Of a stretch of DNA of 7,457 nt, positions 1-5,797 are shown piece after piece. The stretch comes from Chloroflexota bacterium (GTDB lineage: Bacteria; Chloroflexota; Anaerolineae; Anaerolineales; Villigracilaceae), in contig JACPVB010000301.1 of NCBI GenBank assembly GCA_016191985.1, positions 1 to 7,457 on the forward strand, read 5' to 3'. Within the stretch, counting starts at the first letter, position 1. Each line of letters starts with the position of its first letter. Under the pieces are notes generated by a model that worked only from the letters and a program-made list of their open reading frames with translations, searched no databases and had not been told where the DNA came from. The position numbers and the translations under genes were made by a program.

Positions 1-393
1 AAATCCAAGTTTGTCATGGTCTACAACTCCACCATTGGCCTGGAGGCTTCGATTATGGGCGCGCCCGTGTTGTGCGCTGGCAAGGCGCGCTTCACGCAAT
101 ACCCCACGGTATTTTTTCCGCAGACGATTGAGGAAGTAAGATGAAAGATGAAAGAATTTTTAGCGGCAGAAAAGATGGAAGTCCCTGCTGAGTTCACACG
201 CAATGCCCGCCGATTTTTATATTATCAGTTATTCAGAACATCCCTGCCATTTGGAGATTTTCTTGAGCCTTCTGTGCGGACTACGCAAACGAGATTGAAG
301 TCGTTTCAGTTGGAGGATTTGTTGAAGGCGGAGTGTGTGCAGGTGATTATGGAGGGAGTGCTGGAGGAGGGGGATTTCCTATTAAAAGAATAA
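1..393 (+). pseudogene. Capsule polysaccharide biosynthesis-type protein, C-terminal part, interrupted by in-frame TGA
   Basis: The reading frame is open from base 1 to a TGA at 142-144 and continues in the same frame to a TAA at 391-393. Before the stop it reads VYNSTIGLEASIMGAPVLCAG and then FTQYPTVFFPQTIEE, which resembles the nucleotide-sugar-binding end of GT-B-like capsule synthesis proteins (asymmetric N-S-T-x-G-x-E-A loop). After the stop come 82 codons (first Met at 148) reading like the remaining C-terminus, with FTRNARRFLYYQLFRTSLPFGDFLEP. Because both halves share one frame and read as one domain, a single-base nonsense change (for example CGA to TGA at 142) is the simplest explanation. 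The gene may be inactive, or the loss of about 80 residues may be tolerated. The ATG at 148 lacks a convincing ribosome binding site. The 5' end is outside the window. The family assignment is from memory of such sequences and is moderate. Confidence 0.6.
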
Positions 394-445
394 AATTCCT
401 CATCAAGAAAGACGCTTGAAGATGATTCCCCAGGCCATTTTCACC

Positions 446-477
446 AATCCCGCCAGGTTGGACCACCGGACGGGATT
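446..477. repeat. Imperfect palindrome between convergent genes
   Basis: AATCCCG at 446-452 pairs with CGGGATT at 471-477. Inside, CC/GG and GGT/ACC can pair further with one-base bulges, leaving the loop TGGACC. It lies in the 105-base gap between the ends of two convergent genes, where a bidirectional terminator would be expected. However, no T-run follows it on either strand (the + side has AAAAATC, the - side GGTGAAAATGG), so a rho-independent terminator is not supported. Confidence 0.45.
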
Positions 478-498
478 AAAAATCTATAAAACAGTTCT

Positions 499-867
499 TC
501 ACTTTGTATTCAAAGTTGCATCCGGCTGGATCTTTTTGGAAACAGTTCGCGGCTTGCGCCAAAAGTAAAGCAGATCTTCGGTGCCTGTATAGAACCATCT
601 GCCAAACAGCAATACCGACAGGTCCCCGATGCTCCCAAAAATCAATGGGGCGCCGGCGAACAAGGCAAACAAAAGACATTTCGACTCGGCGACGGCGCAC
701 CAGTACGAGAGCAGAGCCATCAAGGCCGACGAGAAAAGGGATATGAAGATTGCCGATACGGGGTCATCCTTGATTGCGGAAAAGGTGATAAGCGAAAATA
801 TGATGATCCATGCAAGCCAATGGCTAATATACACCGACCCCTTAACCGAATTTCTGATCTTGTTCAT
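499..867 (-). CDS. Small integral membrane protein of unknown function (122 aa)
   Basis: I do not recognise the family. The protein is strongly hydrophobic, with likely membrane helices at about residues 13-31, 37-56 and 64-88. A short basic N-terminus (MNKIRNSVKG) and a charged C-terminal tail from about residue 103 (WRKPRTVSKK) suggest the ends are in the cytoplasm or at the membrane surface. The start is well supported: a GAAGGAG ribosome binding site (875-881) lies 7 bases before the ATG at 867. The stop is TGA. The gene follows the secreted FN3-like protein gene on the same strand after an 85-base gap that holds a strong hairpin, so the two may be co-transcribed. Overlapping frames in this interval lack comparable composition or start signals. 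Reality of the gene is fairly sure; its function is unknown. Confidence 0.72.
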   Translation of the reverse strand: MNKIRNSVKGSVYISHWLAWIIIFSLITFSAIKDDPVSAIFISLFSSALMALLSYWCAVAESKCLLFALFAGAPLIFGSIGDLSVLLFGRWFYTGTEDLLYFWRKPRTVSKKIQPDATLNTK

Positions 868-895
868 TGTTTGACTCCTTCTTGGTATTTGATGC

Positions 896-931
896 GGCTG
901 TTACTCCAACCAGGGTTGGTCTGTAACAGCC
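896..931 (-). repeat. Strong hairpin flanked by TGATGCG direct repeats
   Basis: GGCTGTTAC (896-904) and GTAACAGCC (923-931) form a perfect 9-base-pair stem. Inside it CCAACC (906-911) and GGTTGG (914-919) form a second perfect stem. The heptamer TGATGCG occurs directly on both sides (890-896 and 932-938). On the - strand, where transcription is expected, no T-run follows, so it is not a classical terminator. It could be an mRNA-stabilising or processing structure between two operon genes, an operator for the downstream gene, or a very small inserted palindromic element. Confidence 0.7.
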
Positions 932-952
932 TGATGCGTTTAAATGATGCGC

Positions 953-2050
953 TTACTTCACCGTCAAATAGGTATTCCCTTCATCGCCAGCCACCGTATT
1001 ACCAAACTGGTCTATGGCATAGACATTCCAGTAATATTCACCCGGTTCGAGCGTAACTTCCAGGGCATATTGCGGCTCTGTGACCTCGATATAATCCAGA
1101 ATTTGGGTATAGGTTGGGTCGGTCATCACCATGGATACCTTGTAATGGTCCGCCAGTGGATGCGGGTCCCAGGAAAGCACCAGATTTTTTCCAGAGACGG
1201 TTGATTTGCTGGCAGGTACGTTGTTGACGATATAGCAGGAAAGTGGCTGATCCACAATATAAAAATAGAAAAAGTCTTCTGTTTCCGCAATTTCTACGGA
1301 TTGGGAATTAAAAGCCTTCACTTTCCAGTTGTAATTGCAGACGGGCAGGTCTTCTTGCGGGGCGATCTGGTTGGTATCTGTGCGCTCCTGCACGAAGATG
1401 GCTTCTCCCTGGTCGGCTCCCACGTAAACCTCATAATAGGCGGCATCGGGATAGGCATCCCAGGTGAGGATGGGGCGTGGGTCTGTCAGCTTGGCTTTGT
1501 TTCCGGGGTCTTTCTGGAATAGGTCAAATTTGATGAGGTGAATATTCCCAGCGGCGAGACATTGGTCCGCTGAAATTTCAATGTCTGAGTAATCATTGGT
1601 CAAGTCGCGCACATCCAGCCATTTTTCCTGGTTGATGGCGTGTACCACAACCTGGTATTGACCGGGTGGAATGTTTGCAATAACGAATGCGCCGTCGCTG
1701 TCGGTAGTGGCAGAAAAAGCGGCGCTTTCACATTCGTGTTTGTAATTGGCGTCTGTGCAGGCCTGAATGGCATGGTCAGGGAGCGGGGAACCGTTCCATA
1801 GCAATTGCCCATAAAGGTTGCCCGTGCCTGCCTCGGGAGCAGGTCCGTTGTAATCCTGCGGTGGGTCTTCTGTGCACGATTTTCCCAGTGCGGATTCAGT
1901 TGAGGCAGAGTTGGAGGAGGGCGGTTGATCAAGGGTGGGGGCTTCATCCCCGGTTTGATTTTCAGCAACCTGTGAGGCGACCAGGCAGGAAAGTGACAGA
2001 AATACCACAATGGACAGAGCGGCCACTTTGAAGAAAATGTTTCTTTTCAT
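953..2050 (-). CDS. Exported protein with carboxypeptidase-regulatory-like domain and two FN3-like repeats
   Basis: The 365-residue protein starts with a signal peptide: KRN, then a hydrophobic stretch at residues 9-24. Cleavage is plausible after VAS (residue 26). Cys22 is preceded by S-L-S, which is not a good lipobox, so a lipoprotein is possible but weaker. Residues 27-75 are a Pro/Ser/acidic linker. Residues 79-150 resemble a carboxypeptidase-regulatory-like beta-sandwich (YGQLLWNGSPLP, then TTDSDGAFVIANIPPGQYQV). Two related FN3-like units follow: about 188-266 (LTWDAYPDAAYYEVYV, later YNWKVKAFN) and 285-365 (LSWDPHPLADHYKVSM, later YYWNVYAID). Six cysteines remain outside the signal (59, 98, 107, 164, 238, 272), suiting disulfides in an extracellular protein. 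AAGGAG at 2057-2062, 6 bases before the ATG, supports the start. Likely role: surface adhesion or glycan binding; this is inference and no enzymatic motif was seen. Confidence 0.85.
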   Translation of the reverse strand: MKRNIFFKVAALSIVVFLSLSCLVASQVAENQTGDEAPTLDQPPSSNSASTESALGKSCTEDPPQDYNGPAPEAGTGNLYGQLLWNGSPLPDHAIQACTDANYKHECESAAFSATTDSDGAFVIANIPPGQYQVVVHAINQEKWLDVRDLTNDYSDIEISADQCLAAGNIHLIKFDLFQKDPGNKAKLTDPRPILTWDAYPDAAYYEVYVGADQGEAIFVQERTDTNQIAPQEDLPVCNYNWKVKAFNSQSVEIAETEDFFYFYIVDQPLSCYIVNNVPASKSTVSGKNLVLSWDPHPLADHYKVSMVMTDPTYTQILDYIEVTEPQYALEVTLEPGEYYWNVYAIDQFGNTVAGDEGNTYLTVK

Positions 2051-2229
2051 TGAAAGCTCCTTTTAGGGATTGTCGCAATTTGATTTTTTCCAAACCCTCC
2101 AGGCTAAAAACCGCATCGTCCTTAACCTGAAAAGGGTTGCGCAAACAGACCAATATTTGGAGTGGACATTTCGGGAACTTTAATGCGGAGATACCAATAA
2201 CCGCTAAGGATATGATTCCACCCATGTTC

Positions 2230-2258
2230 AGTATATGGCAGATTTTCCTTGAAATCAA
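2230..2258 (-). promoter_or_regulatory. Predicted sigma-70-type promoter for the secreted FN3-like protein
   Basis: On the - strand TTGATT (2253-2258) is followed after exactly 17 bases by TATACT (2230-2235). Transcription would start near 2223, leaving a leader of about 170 bases before the ATG at 2050. No riboswitch class was recognised in that leader. The -35 box begins only 3 bases after the terminator hairpin of the upstream gene. Confidence 0.55.
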
Positions 2259-2261
2259 CAA

Positions 2262-2287
2262 CCCGCCCTATTCGAAAATAGGGCGGG
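2262..2287 (-). terminator. Rho-independent-type terminator of the acetyltransferase gene
   Basis: CCCGCCCTATT (2262-2272) and AATAGGGCGGG (2277-2287) form a perfect 11-base-pair, GC-rich stem; the - strand loop is TTCG. On the - strand TTGTTGATTTC follows, a moderate T-rich tail. The hairpin starts 44 bases after the stop codon of the acetyltransferase, as expected for its terminator. Confidence 0.75.
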
Positions 2288-2331
2288 CAATAATTTTCCA
2301 ATTGGAATTTCTTGACTGAATTTGTGCAGTA

Positions 2332-2997
2332 TTACAAAGGCTCATCCACCCTTTTCCCATCGCGTTTGATGATCCGTGCAGGAACTCCCACCACCGTGCA
2401 ATTCGGCGGGACATTTTTTACCACCACCGCATTTGCTCCCACAATGGAATTATCCCCAATGGTTACCTCGCCAAGAATTTTAGCCCCCACAGAGATGTGG
2501 ACATTATCTCCCAGGATCGGAGCCTTGCCCTCGTGGGAAAACCCGATCACAACCAGTTGGTTGATCCAGCAATTCTTGCCGATACTCCTGGCGCCGATCC
2601 CGGTGCCATACCCGTGTTGGATGAAAAAGCCCTCGCCAATGTAATCCGCTTTAATGAACAGGGTGTTCCTTGGTTTGTAGATCCACTGCGCCACCTCAAG
2701 GACGATTCTGCTGAGAAAGTTGTAATCCTTTTTGATGCGGTAATAGAACAGATTACGATATGCCTCGTGTTTCCAAAGAAGCCAGACCAGCCCTTTCCAT
2801 GAAAACAAGCCTTTCTTGTAGAGATCATAATGTTCCTGTTCCATCCACTTGATGATGTCCTTTTCGATCACCGGTTTTGTCGGAGAAGTCAGGAAAAGGA
2901 GAATATGGAGAATTGCTTTTGGGAAATTAAGGGTATAAAAAAAATTTGTAGCAGCTCGAAAACTTAAACTGCTCGTGAATTTCTCTTCCTTGCTCAC
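2332..2997 (-). CDS. Hexapeptide-repeat O-acetyltransferase, serine acetyltransferase-like (221 aa)
   Basis: The C-terminal half has left-handed parallel beta-helix repeats of the LbetaH type, running through IGEGFFIQHGYGTGIGA, IGKNCWINQLVVIG, ILGDNVHISVGAKILG and VTIGDNSIVGANAVVV, and ending with the typical VPPNCTVVGVPARIIK (residues 119-211). His128 and His155 sit where serine acetyltransferases have their active-site histidines. Members use acetyl-CoA to O-acetylate serine or a sugar. The N-terminal 110 residues are helical with aromatic stretches, unlike full-length CysE, so a sugar or polysaccharide acetyltransferase is as likely as cysteine synthesis; the glycan-gene neighbours favour the former. 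The start is GTG at 2997 with AAGAGG (3003-3008) 5 bases upstream. A promoter is predicted at 3080-3108 and a terminator at 2262-2287, so it appears to be a single-gene transcript. The family is sure, the substrate unknown. Confidence 0.9.
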   Translation of the reverse strand: MSKEEKFTSSLSFRAATNFFYTLNFPKAILHILLFLTSPTKPVIEKDIIKWMEQEHYDLYKKGLFSWKGLVWLLWKHEAYRNLFYYRIKKDYNFLSRIVLEVAQWIYKPRNTLFIKADYIGEGFFIQHGYGTGIGARSIGKNCWINQLVVIGFSHEGKAPILGDNVHISVGAKILGEVTIGDNSIVGANAVVVKNVPPNCTVVGVPARIIKRDGKRVDEPL

Positions 2998-3079
2998 TTC
3001 GGCCTCTTTTTGTACAAGTTATATTAATCCAAGAATGGATACCTAGTTTCTGGATAAGATTTCCACTCTCTTATGGTCT

Positions 3080-3108
3080 ATTCTATAACGTACTTCTGTG
3101 AAAATCAA
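3080..3108 (-). promoter_or_regulatory. Predicted sigma-70-type promoter for the acetyltransferase
   Basis: On the - strand TTGATT (3103-3108) is followed after 17 bases by TAGAAT (3080-3085). Transcription would begin near 3073, about 75 bases before the GTG start. The -35 hexamer is identical to that of the promoter at 2230-2258. It touches a dyad (3108-3140) that could be an operator or the terminator of the preceding gene. Confidence 0.5.
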
Positions 3109-3140
3109 GAACTTCCTTCTGATATTCAGATAAAAGTTCT
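3108..3140 (-). terminator. Dyad downstream of the PlsC-like gene: weak terminator or operator
   Basis: AGAACTT (3108-3114) pairs with AAGTTCT (3134-3140), and inside TCTGA (3118-3122) pairs with TCAGA (3126-3130) around a 3-base loop, with symmetric 3-base internal loops. On the - strand TTGATTTTC follows, weakly T-rich. It starts 36 bases after the acyltransferase stop codon. Being AT-rich it would be a weak terminator; because it abuts the next -35 box, an operator role is equally possible. Confidence 0.4.
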
Positions 3141-3175
3141 CGTGTTCCTGTCCATCTTTCAATTTCGGATGGAAA

Positions 3176-3769
3176 TTATTGTTCGAGCGTAATGTACTTT
3201 TTCTTCGGGTTGATCCCCACCACCCCGGAAAAGAATCCCTTTATGGTTTTGATATCTTCATTCATATCCCCGGTTGGCTGAAACATCTGTCCCACGCGAA
3301 CCGCCTTATGCTTGCCGTCCACAACTGCCATCACAAGCGGTATCCCCGCGCTTTTGGCGATGTGATAAAACCCCATCTTCCATTCGCGGACGTAATGACG
3401 CGTTCCTTCAGGAGCGATGGTTAGGATGAACTTATCAGACTTGTTGCAAGCCTCCACCATTTGCTCCACCAGCCCGGTTGACTTTTTTCGGTCAACGGGC
3501 ACGCCGCCGCACCAGTAGAAGAACCAACCAAACGGGCTGCGGAACAATTCCGCCTTGCCCATGAAGCGCACATCCGCTTTCAGGTGGAAGATCACCCCGA
3601 GAAACAGGACAAAGTCCCAGTTTGAGGTATGAGGCGCGCCGATAATTAGAAATTTGGGCAAGTCCGGCAGCTCTCCCTCCACGCGCCAGCCTGCAAGACG
3701 CATGATCGCATTGCTTGTCGAACGAAAAATCGGACTAAATATGGGGGTATTAAAGATGGTTAGTTTCAA
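3176..3769 (-). CDS. Lysophospholipid acyltransferase family protein (PlsC-like, 197 aa)
   Basis: All signature motifs of the glycerolipid acyltransferase family are visible. The catalytic HX4D is HTSNWD (His47, Asp52). The substrate-binding motif is GGVPVDR (88-94), the phosphate-binding motif is EGTR (121-124), and IPLVMAVV (143-150) follows. Family members transfer an acyl chain from acyl-CoA or acyl-ACP to lysophosphatidate or a related lipid at the inner face of the membrane. At 197 residues it is a compact member without an obvious N-terminal membrane helix. The start is TTG at 3769, supported by AAAGGA (3776-3781) 6 bases upstream; an internal Met23 would leave little sequence before the HX4D motif. 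It is transcribed divergently from the sulfotransferase. The exact acceptor lipid is not determined by the sequence; a role in envelope lipid synthesis is the family expectation. Confidence 0.9.
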   Translation of the reverse strand: MKLTIFNTPIFSPIFRSTSNAIMRLAGWRVEGELPDLPKFLIIGAPHTSNWDFVLFLGVIFHLKADVRFMGKAELFRSPFGWFFYWCGGVPVDRKKSTGLVEQMVEACNKSDKFILTIAPEGTRHYVREWKMGFYHIAKSAGIPLVMAVVDGKHKAVRVGQMFQPTGDMNEDIKTIKGFFSGVVGINPKKKYITLEQ

Positions 3770-3863
3770 TGGAAATCCTTTGACGTTTACAATTAACCCC
3801 GAAATTTGTAAATCGTCACTCTTTTACAGTCCTGTCCTTTCCTGCCAGAAGGATATTCGGAAT

Positions 3864-3892
3864 TTTTGGCATGGGAACGGATGCTTTATAAT
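3864..3892 (+). promoter_or_regulatory. Predicted promoter for the sulfotransferase operon
   Basis: A perfect TATAAT lies at 3887-3892. Upstream are TTGGCA (3866-3871, spacer 15) or TTTTGG (3864-3869, spacer 17); neither combination is ideal. Transcription would start near 3899, giving a leader of about 45 bases. It faces and overlaps the predicted divergent promoter at 3909-3937. Confidence 0.45.
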
Positions 3893-3908
3893 GTCTTGAA
3901 CCAGTTTG

Positions 3909-3937
3909 AGTATAGAAGAAATTTTCCCCAACATCAA
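3909..3937 (-). promoter_or_regulatory. Predicted promoter for the PlsC-like acyltransferase
   Basis: On the - strand TTGATG (3932-3937) is followed after 17 bases by TATACT (3909-3914). Transcription would start near 3902, leaving a leader of about 130 bases before the TTG start. The start point is only a few bases from that of the opposing + strand promoter. Confidence 0.5.
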
Positions 3938-3943
3938 TAGCCG

Positions 3944-4792
3944 ATGTCCATCAAATCATCCCTCCGCTCATTCATCTACCAAACCGAAAAACTGACTCAG
4001 CGTCTGCGCTTCGCCGCCCAGCCCGCCAGCCTGCCCATTTTGCTCGGCATTTCATTTCCAAAAAGCGGCACGCATCTGCTCGACCAAATTTTGCTTGGCT
4101 TCTCGAACGTCGCGCCGTATTCCAAACGCCTGCATTCCTTCTATGCCGAGTATGAAGGCGAAAGCGGAAAAAAGCGCGAACCCCAGCAGGCTCTCGCGTG
4201 GCTTGATTCACTTCGTCCGCGTGACGTGGCCTCCGCGCATCTTTTCGCCCGTCCCGAAGCCGTCGCGCGCGTATGCTCGTCAAAGTTTGTTCCTTATTTT
4301 ATTTTTCGTGATCCACGTGATGTGGTTGTCTCGCACGTCTTCTACGTCACCGACATGGAGGCGCGGCATGTTCACCACGATTATTATCAATCCCTGCCCG
4401 ATTTCGATTCGCGCTTGAAGGTCAGTATTATGGGAAGAACCAATACAGAAATTGAATTCCCAAACATCGCCGCCCGCTTCGAGCCATATCTGGATTGGCT
4501 AAATCATCCCGAAGTTTTGACGATTCACTTCGAGGATTTGATCCACGCCCGCACTGCGACTCTCATACACGTCATGAACCACCTTCTTACTCACGCCTCG
4601 CTTCCCGCTCCCCGACAACTGATTCTAAATTCCCTCGAAGCCTCCATCAACCCGACAAAGTCCCCGACCTTCCGCTCCGGCAAGACTGGCGAATGGAAGA
4701 AGTATTTCACGGAGGAACACAAAAAGTTATTTAAGAAAATTGACGGAGGGTTACTGGTAAAGTTAGGATATGAAAAGGATGGTAATTGGTAG
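3944..4792 (+). CDS. Sulfotransferase domain protein (282 aa)
   Basis: The protein has the two PAPS-binding elements of the sulfotransferase superfamily. The 5'-phosphosulfate loop is SFPKSGTHLL (residues 37-46). The 3'-phosphate site is FRDPRDVVVSH (121-131), with Arg122 and Ser130 as the usual phosphate ligands. His99 in ASAHLFAR is a candidate catalytic base, and RSGKTGEWKKYF (244-255) matches the conserved C-terminal KxGxxGxWK region. It should transfer sulfate from PAPS to a hydroxyl of a sugar, lipid or small molecule in the cytoplasm. The length is normal for single-domain bacterial members. The ATG at 3944 is the first start after an in-frame TAG at 3938; no clear ribosome binding site precedes it. 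The stop TAG (4790-4792) lies inside the palindromic repeat that follows. With the glycosyltransferase downstream, sulfation of a surface glycan is a reasonable inference. Confidence 0.9.
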   Translation: MSIKSSLRSFIYQTEKLTQRLRFAAQPASLPILLGISFPKSGTHLLDQILLGFSNVAPYSKRLHSFYAEYEGESGKKREPQQALAWLDSLRPRDVASAHLFARPEAVARVCSSKFVPYFIFRDPRDVVVSHVFYVTDMEARHVHHDYYQSLPDFDSRLKVSIMGRTNTEIEFPNIAARFEPYLDWLNHPEVLTIHFEDLIHARTATLIHVMNHLLTHASLPAPRQLILNSLEASINPTKSPTFRSGKTGEWKKYFTEEHKKLFKKIDGGLLVKLGYEKDGNW

Positions 4793-4857
4793 GGACAACC
4801 CTTGCGGTTGTCCACAACGTACGGGTAAATTAGGACAAGGGTGAACCTTGTCCCTAC
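4790..4857. repeat. Paired palindromic repeat, REP/BIME-like, between sulfotransferase and glycosyltransferase
   Basis: There are two hairpins. GGACAACC (4793-4800) pairs with GGTTGTCC (4806-4813) around CTTGC. GGACAAGG (4833-4840) pairs with CCTTGTCC (4846-4853) around GTGAA. The outer ends, TAGGGACAA (4790-4798) and TTGTCCCTA (4848-4856), are also inverted repeats of each other, so the whole block is a composite palindrome. Its first three bases supply the sulfotransferase stop codon. No T-run follows, arguing against a terminator. It looks like a dispersed extragenic palindrome, but copy number cannot be judged from this window. Confidence 0.65.
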
Positions 4858-4864
4858 AAGAATT

Positions 4865-5794
4865 ATGAACTGCTCCCTCATCATCCGCGCTTATAACGAA
4901 GAAAAATATATCAGACGCCTGCTCGAAGGTATTCGCCAGCAGACTGTCAACGATGTGGACATCATCCTCGTGGATTCAGGCTCCACCGATGAAACGGTTT
5001 CCATTGCTGAATCCTTTGGAGCGCGGGTTGCGCACATCCCGTCAGCGGAGTTTACGTTTGGGCGCTCGCTCAACTTTGGGATTAAAGCAGCGAAGCGCGA
5101 ATTCATCGTCATCGCCAGCGCGCATGTTTATCCCGTCTATCCCGATTGGCTGGAGACTCTACTCAAGCCGTTTCACGATGACCAGGTTGCCCTCACCTAC
5201 GGCAAACAGCGCGGACATGAATTCTCGAAATTTTCAGAACATCAAATTTTTCATCAGTGGTATCCCGATGCGAGTAATCCCGATCAGCTCACCACATTTT
5301 GCAACAATGCCAACGCCGCGATACGAAAAAGTTTATGGGACCTGCATCCCTACGACGAAACGCTGACGGGTCTCGAAGACCTTGAATGGGGGAAGTGGGC
5401 CAAGGGACAGGGACATAAAATTGCCTACGTCGCTGAGGCCGAGATTGTCCACATCCACAACGAGACCCCGCGCGGAGTCTACAACCGCTACCGCCGCGAA
5501 GCTATGGCGCTGAGAAGAATCTACCCCGAAGCGCATTTTAATTTTTATGATTTCCTGCGCCTGACCATCACCAATATTTTGAGCGACCTCTGGCACGCCG
5601 CGCGCGAACGGGTTTTGCTGAAAAGCCTCGCCTCCATTTTCTGGTTCCGCTTTATGCAGTTTCATGGAACTCGTATTGGACATCGCGAGACGAGCTTAGT
5701 AACCCCACAACTGCGCGAGACCTTTTATTATGCGCGGGAGCGAAAGAAGAAAGAGGAAAGAAAAAGGGATGTGGAGCCGATAAAGTATAATTAA
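4865..5794 (+). CDS. Glycosyltransferase family 2 protein (309 aa)
   Basis: The N-terminus is a GT-A Rossmann-like domain: CSLIIRAYNEEKYIRRLL (residues 3-20), then ILVDSGSTDET (34-44), the nucleotide-binding Asp region. FTFGRSLNFGIKAA (63-76) is typical of GT2 enzymes of the rhamnosyltransferase-like group. Where many GT2 enzymes have a metal-binding DxD, this one has SAH (85-87), a variant I associate with this subgroup. GLEDLEWGKWA (169-179) holds the acidic pair expected to act as catalytic base. Residues 226-260 are partly hydrophobic and may touch the membrane; the tail from 289 is very Lys/Glu-rich. The start is placed at ATG 4865; an in-frame GTG at 4841 lies in the palindromic repeat and would add eight repeat-derived residues. 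It probably acts with the sulfotransferase in building a surface glycan. Donor and acceptor sugars are unknown. Confidence 0.9.
   Translation: MNCSLIIRAYNEEKYIRRLLEGIRQQTVNDVDIILVDSGSTDETVSIAESFGARVAHIPSAEFTFGRSLNFGIKAAKREFIVIASAHVYPVYPDWLETLLKPFHDDQVALTYGKQRGHEFSKFSEHQIFHQWYPDASNPDQLTTFCNNANAAIRKSLWDLHPYDETLTGLEDLEWGKWAKGQGHKIAYVAEAEIVHIHNETPRGVYNRYRREAMALRRIYPEAHFNFYDFLRLTITNILSDLWHAARERVLLKSLASIFWFRFMQFHGTRIGHRETSLVTPQLRETFYYARERKKKEERKRDVEPIKYN
5786..5791 (+). promoter_or_regulatory. Candidate -10 box (TATAAT) for the first MNT gene, leaderless geometry
   Basis: A perfect TATAAT lies in the last codons of the glycosyltransferase gene (it encodes Tyr-Asn before the TAA). The A of the following ATG at 5798 is exactly at the expected +1. 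No TTGACA-like -35 was found, only a purine-rich tract. No usable ribosome binding site exists, since AAAGG abuts the ATG. Either leaderless transcription or translational reinitiation after the glycosyltransferase would explain expression. Confidence 0.4.
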
Positions 5795-5797
5795 AGG

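Noticed and set aside
142..144. TGA read as a sense codon (alternative genetic code or selenocysteine)
   Set aside because: TGA is used as a normal stop by other genes in the window, for example at 6481-6483 and 6891-6893 where the overlaps make sense. No selenocysteine context was recognised.
446..477. Palindrome as a bidirectional terminator
   Set aside because: No T-run follows the stem on either strand; kept only as a palindrome.
2051..2222. Riboswitch in the roughly 170-base leader of the secreted protein gene
   Set aside because: Only short, weak stems were seen and no known riboswitch core was recognised.
1962..2261. Minus-strand frame of 99 codons with a hydrophobic piece (GGIISLAVIGI)
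   Set aside because: It starts next to a terminator stem, has no ribosome binding site, and runs into the secreted protein gene in another frame. Most of it is the leader of that gene.
4841..4864. Upstream GTG start for the glycosyltransferase
   Set aside because: The eight added residues come from the palindromic repeat, and the GT2 fold starts right after the ATG at 4865.
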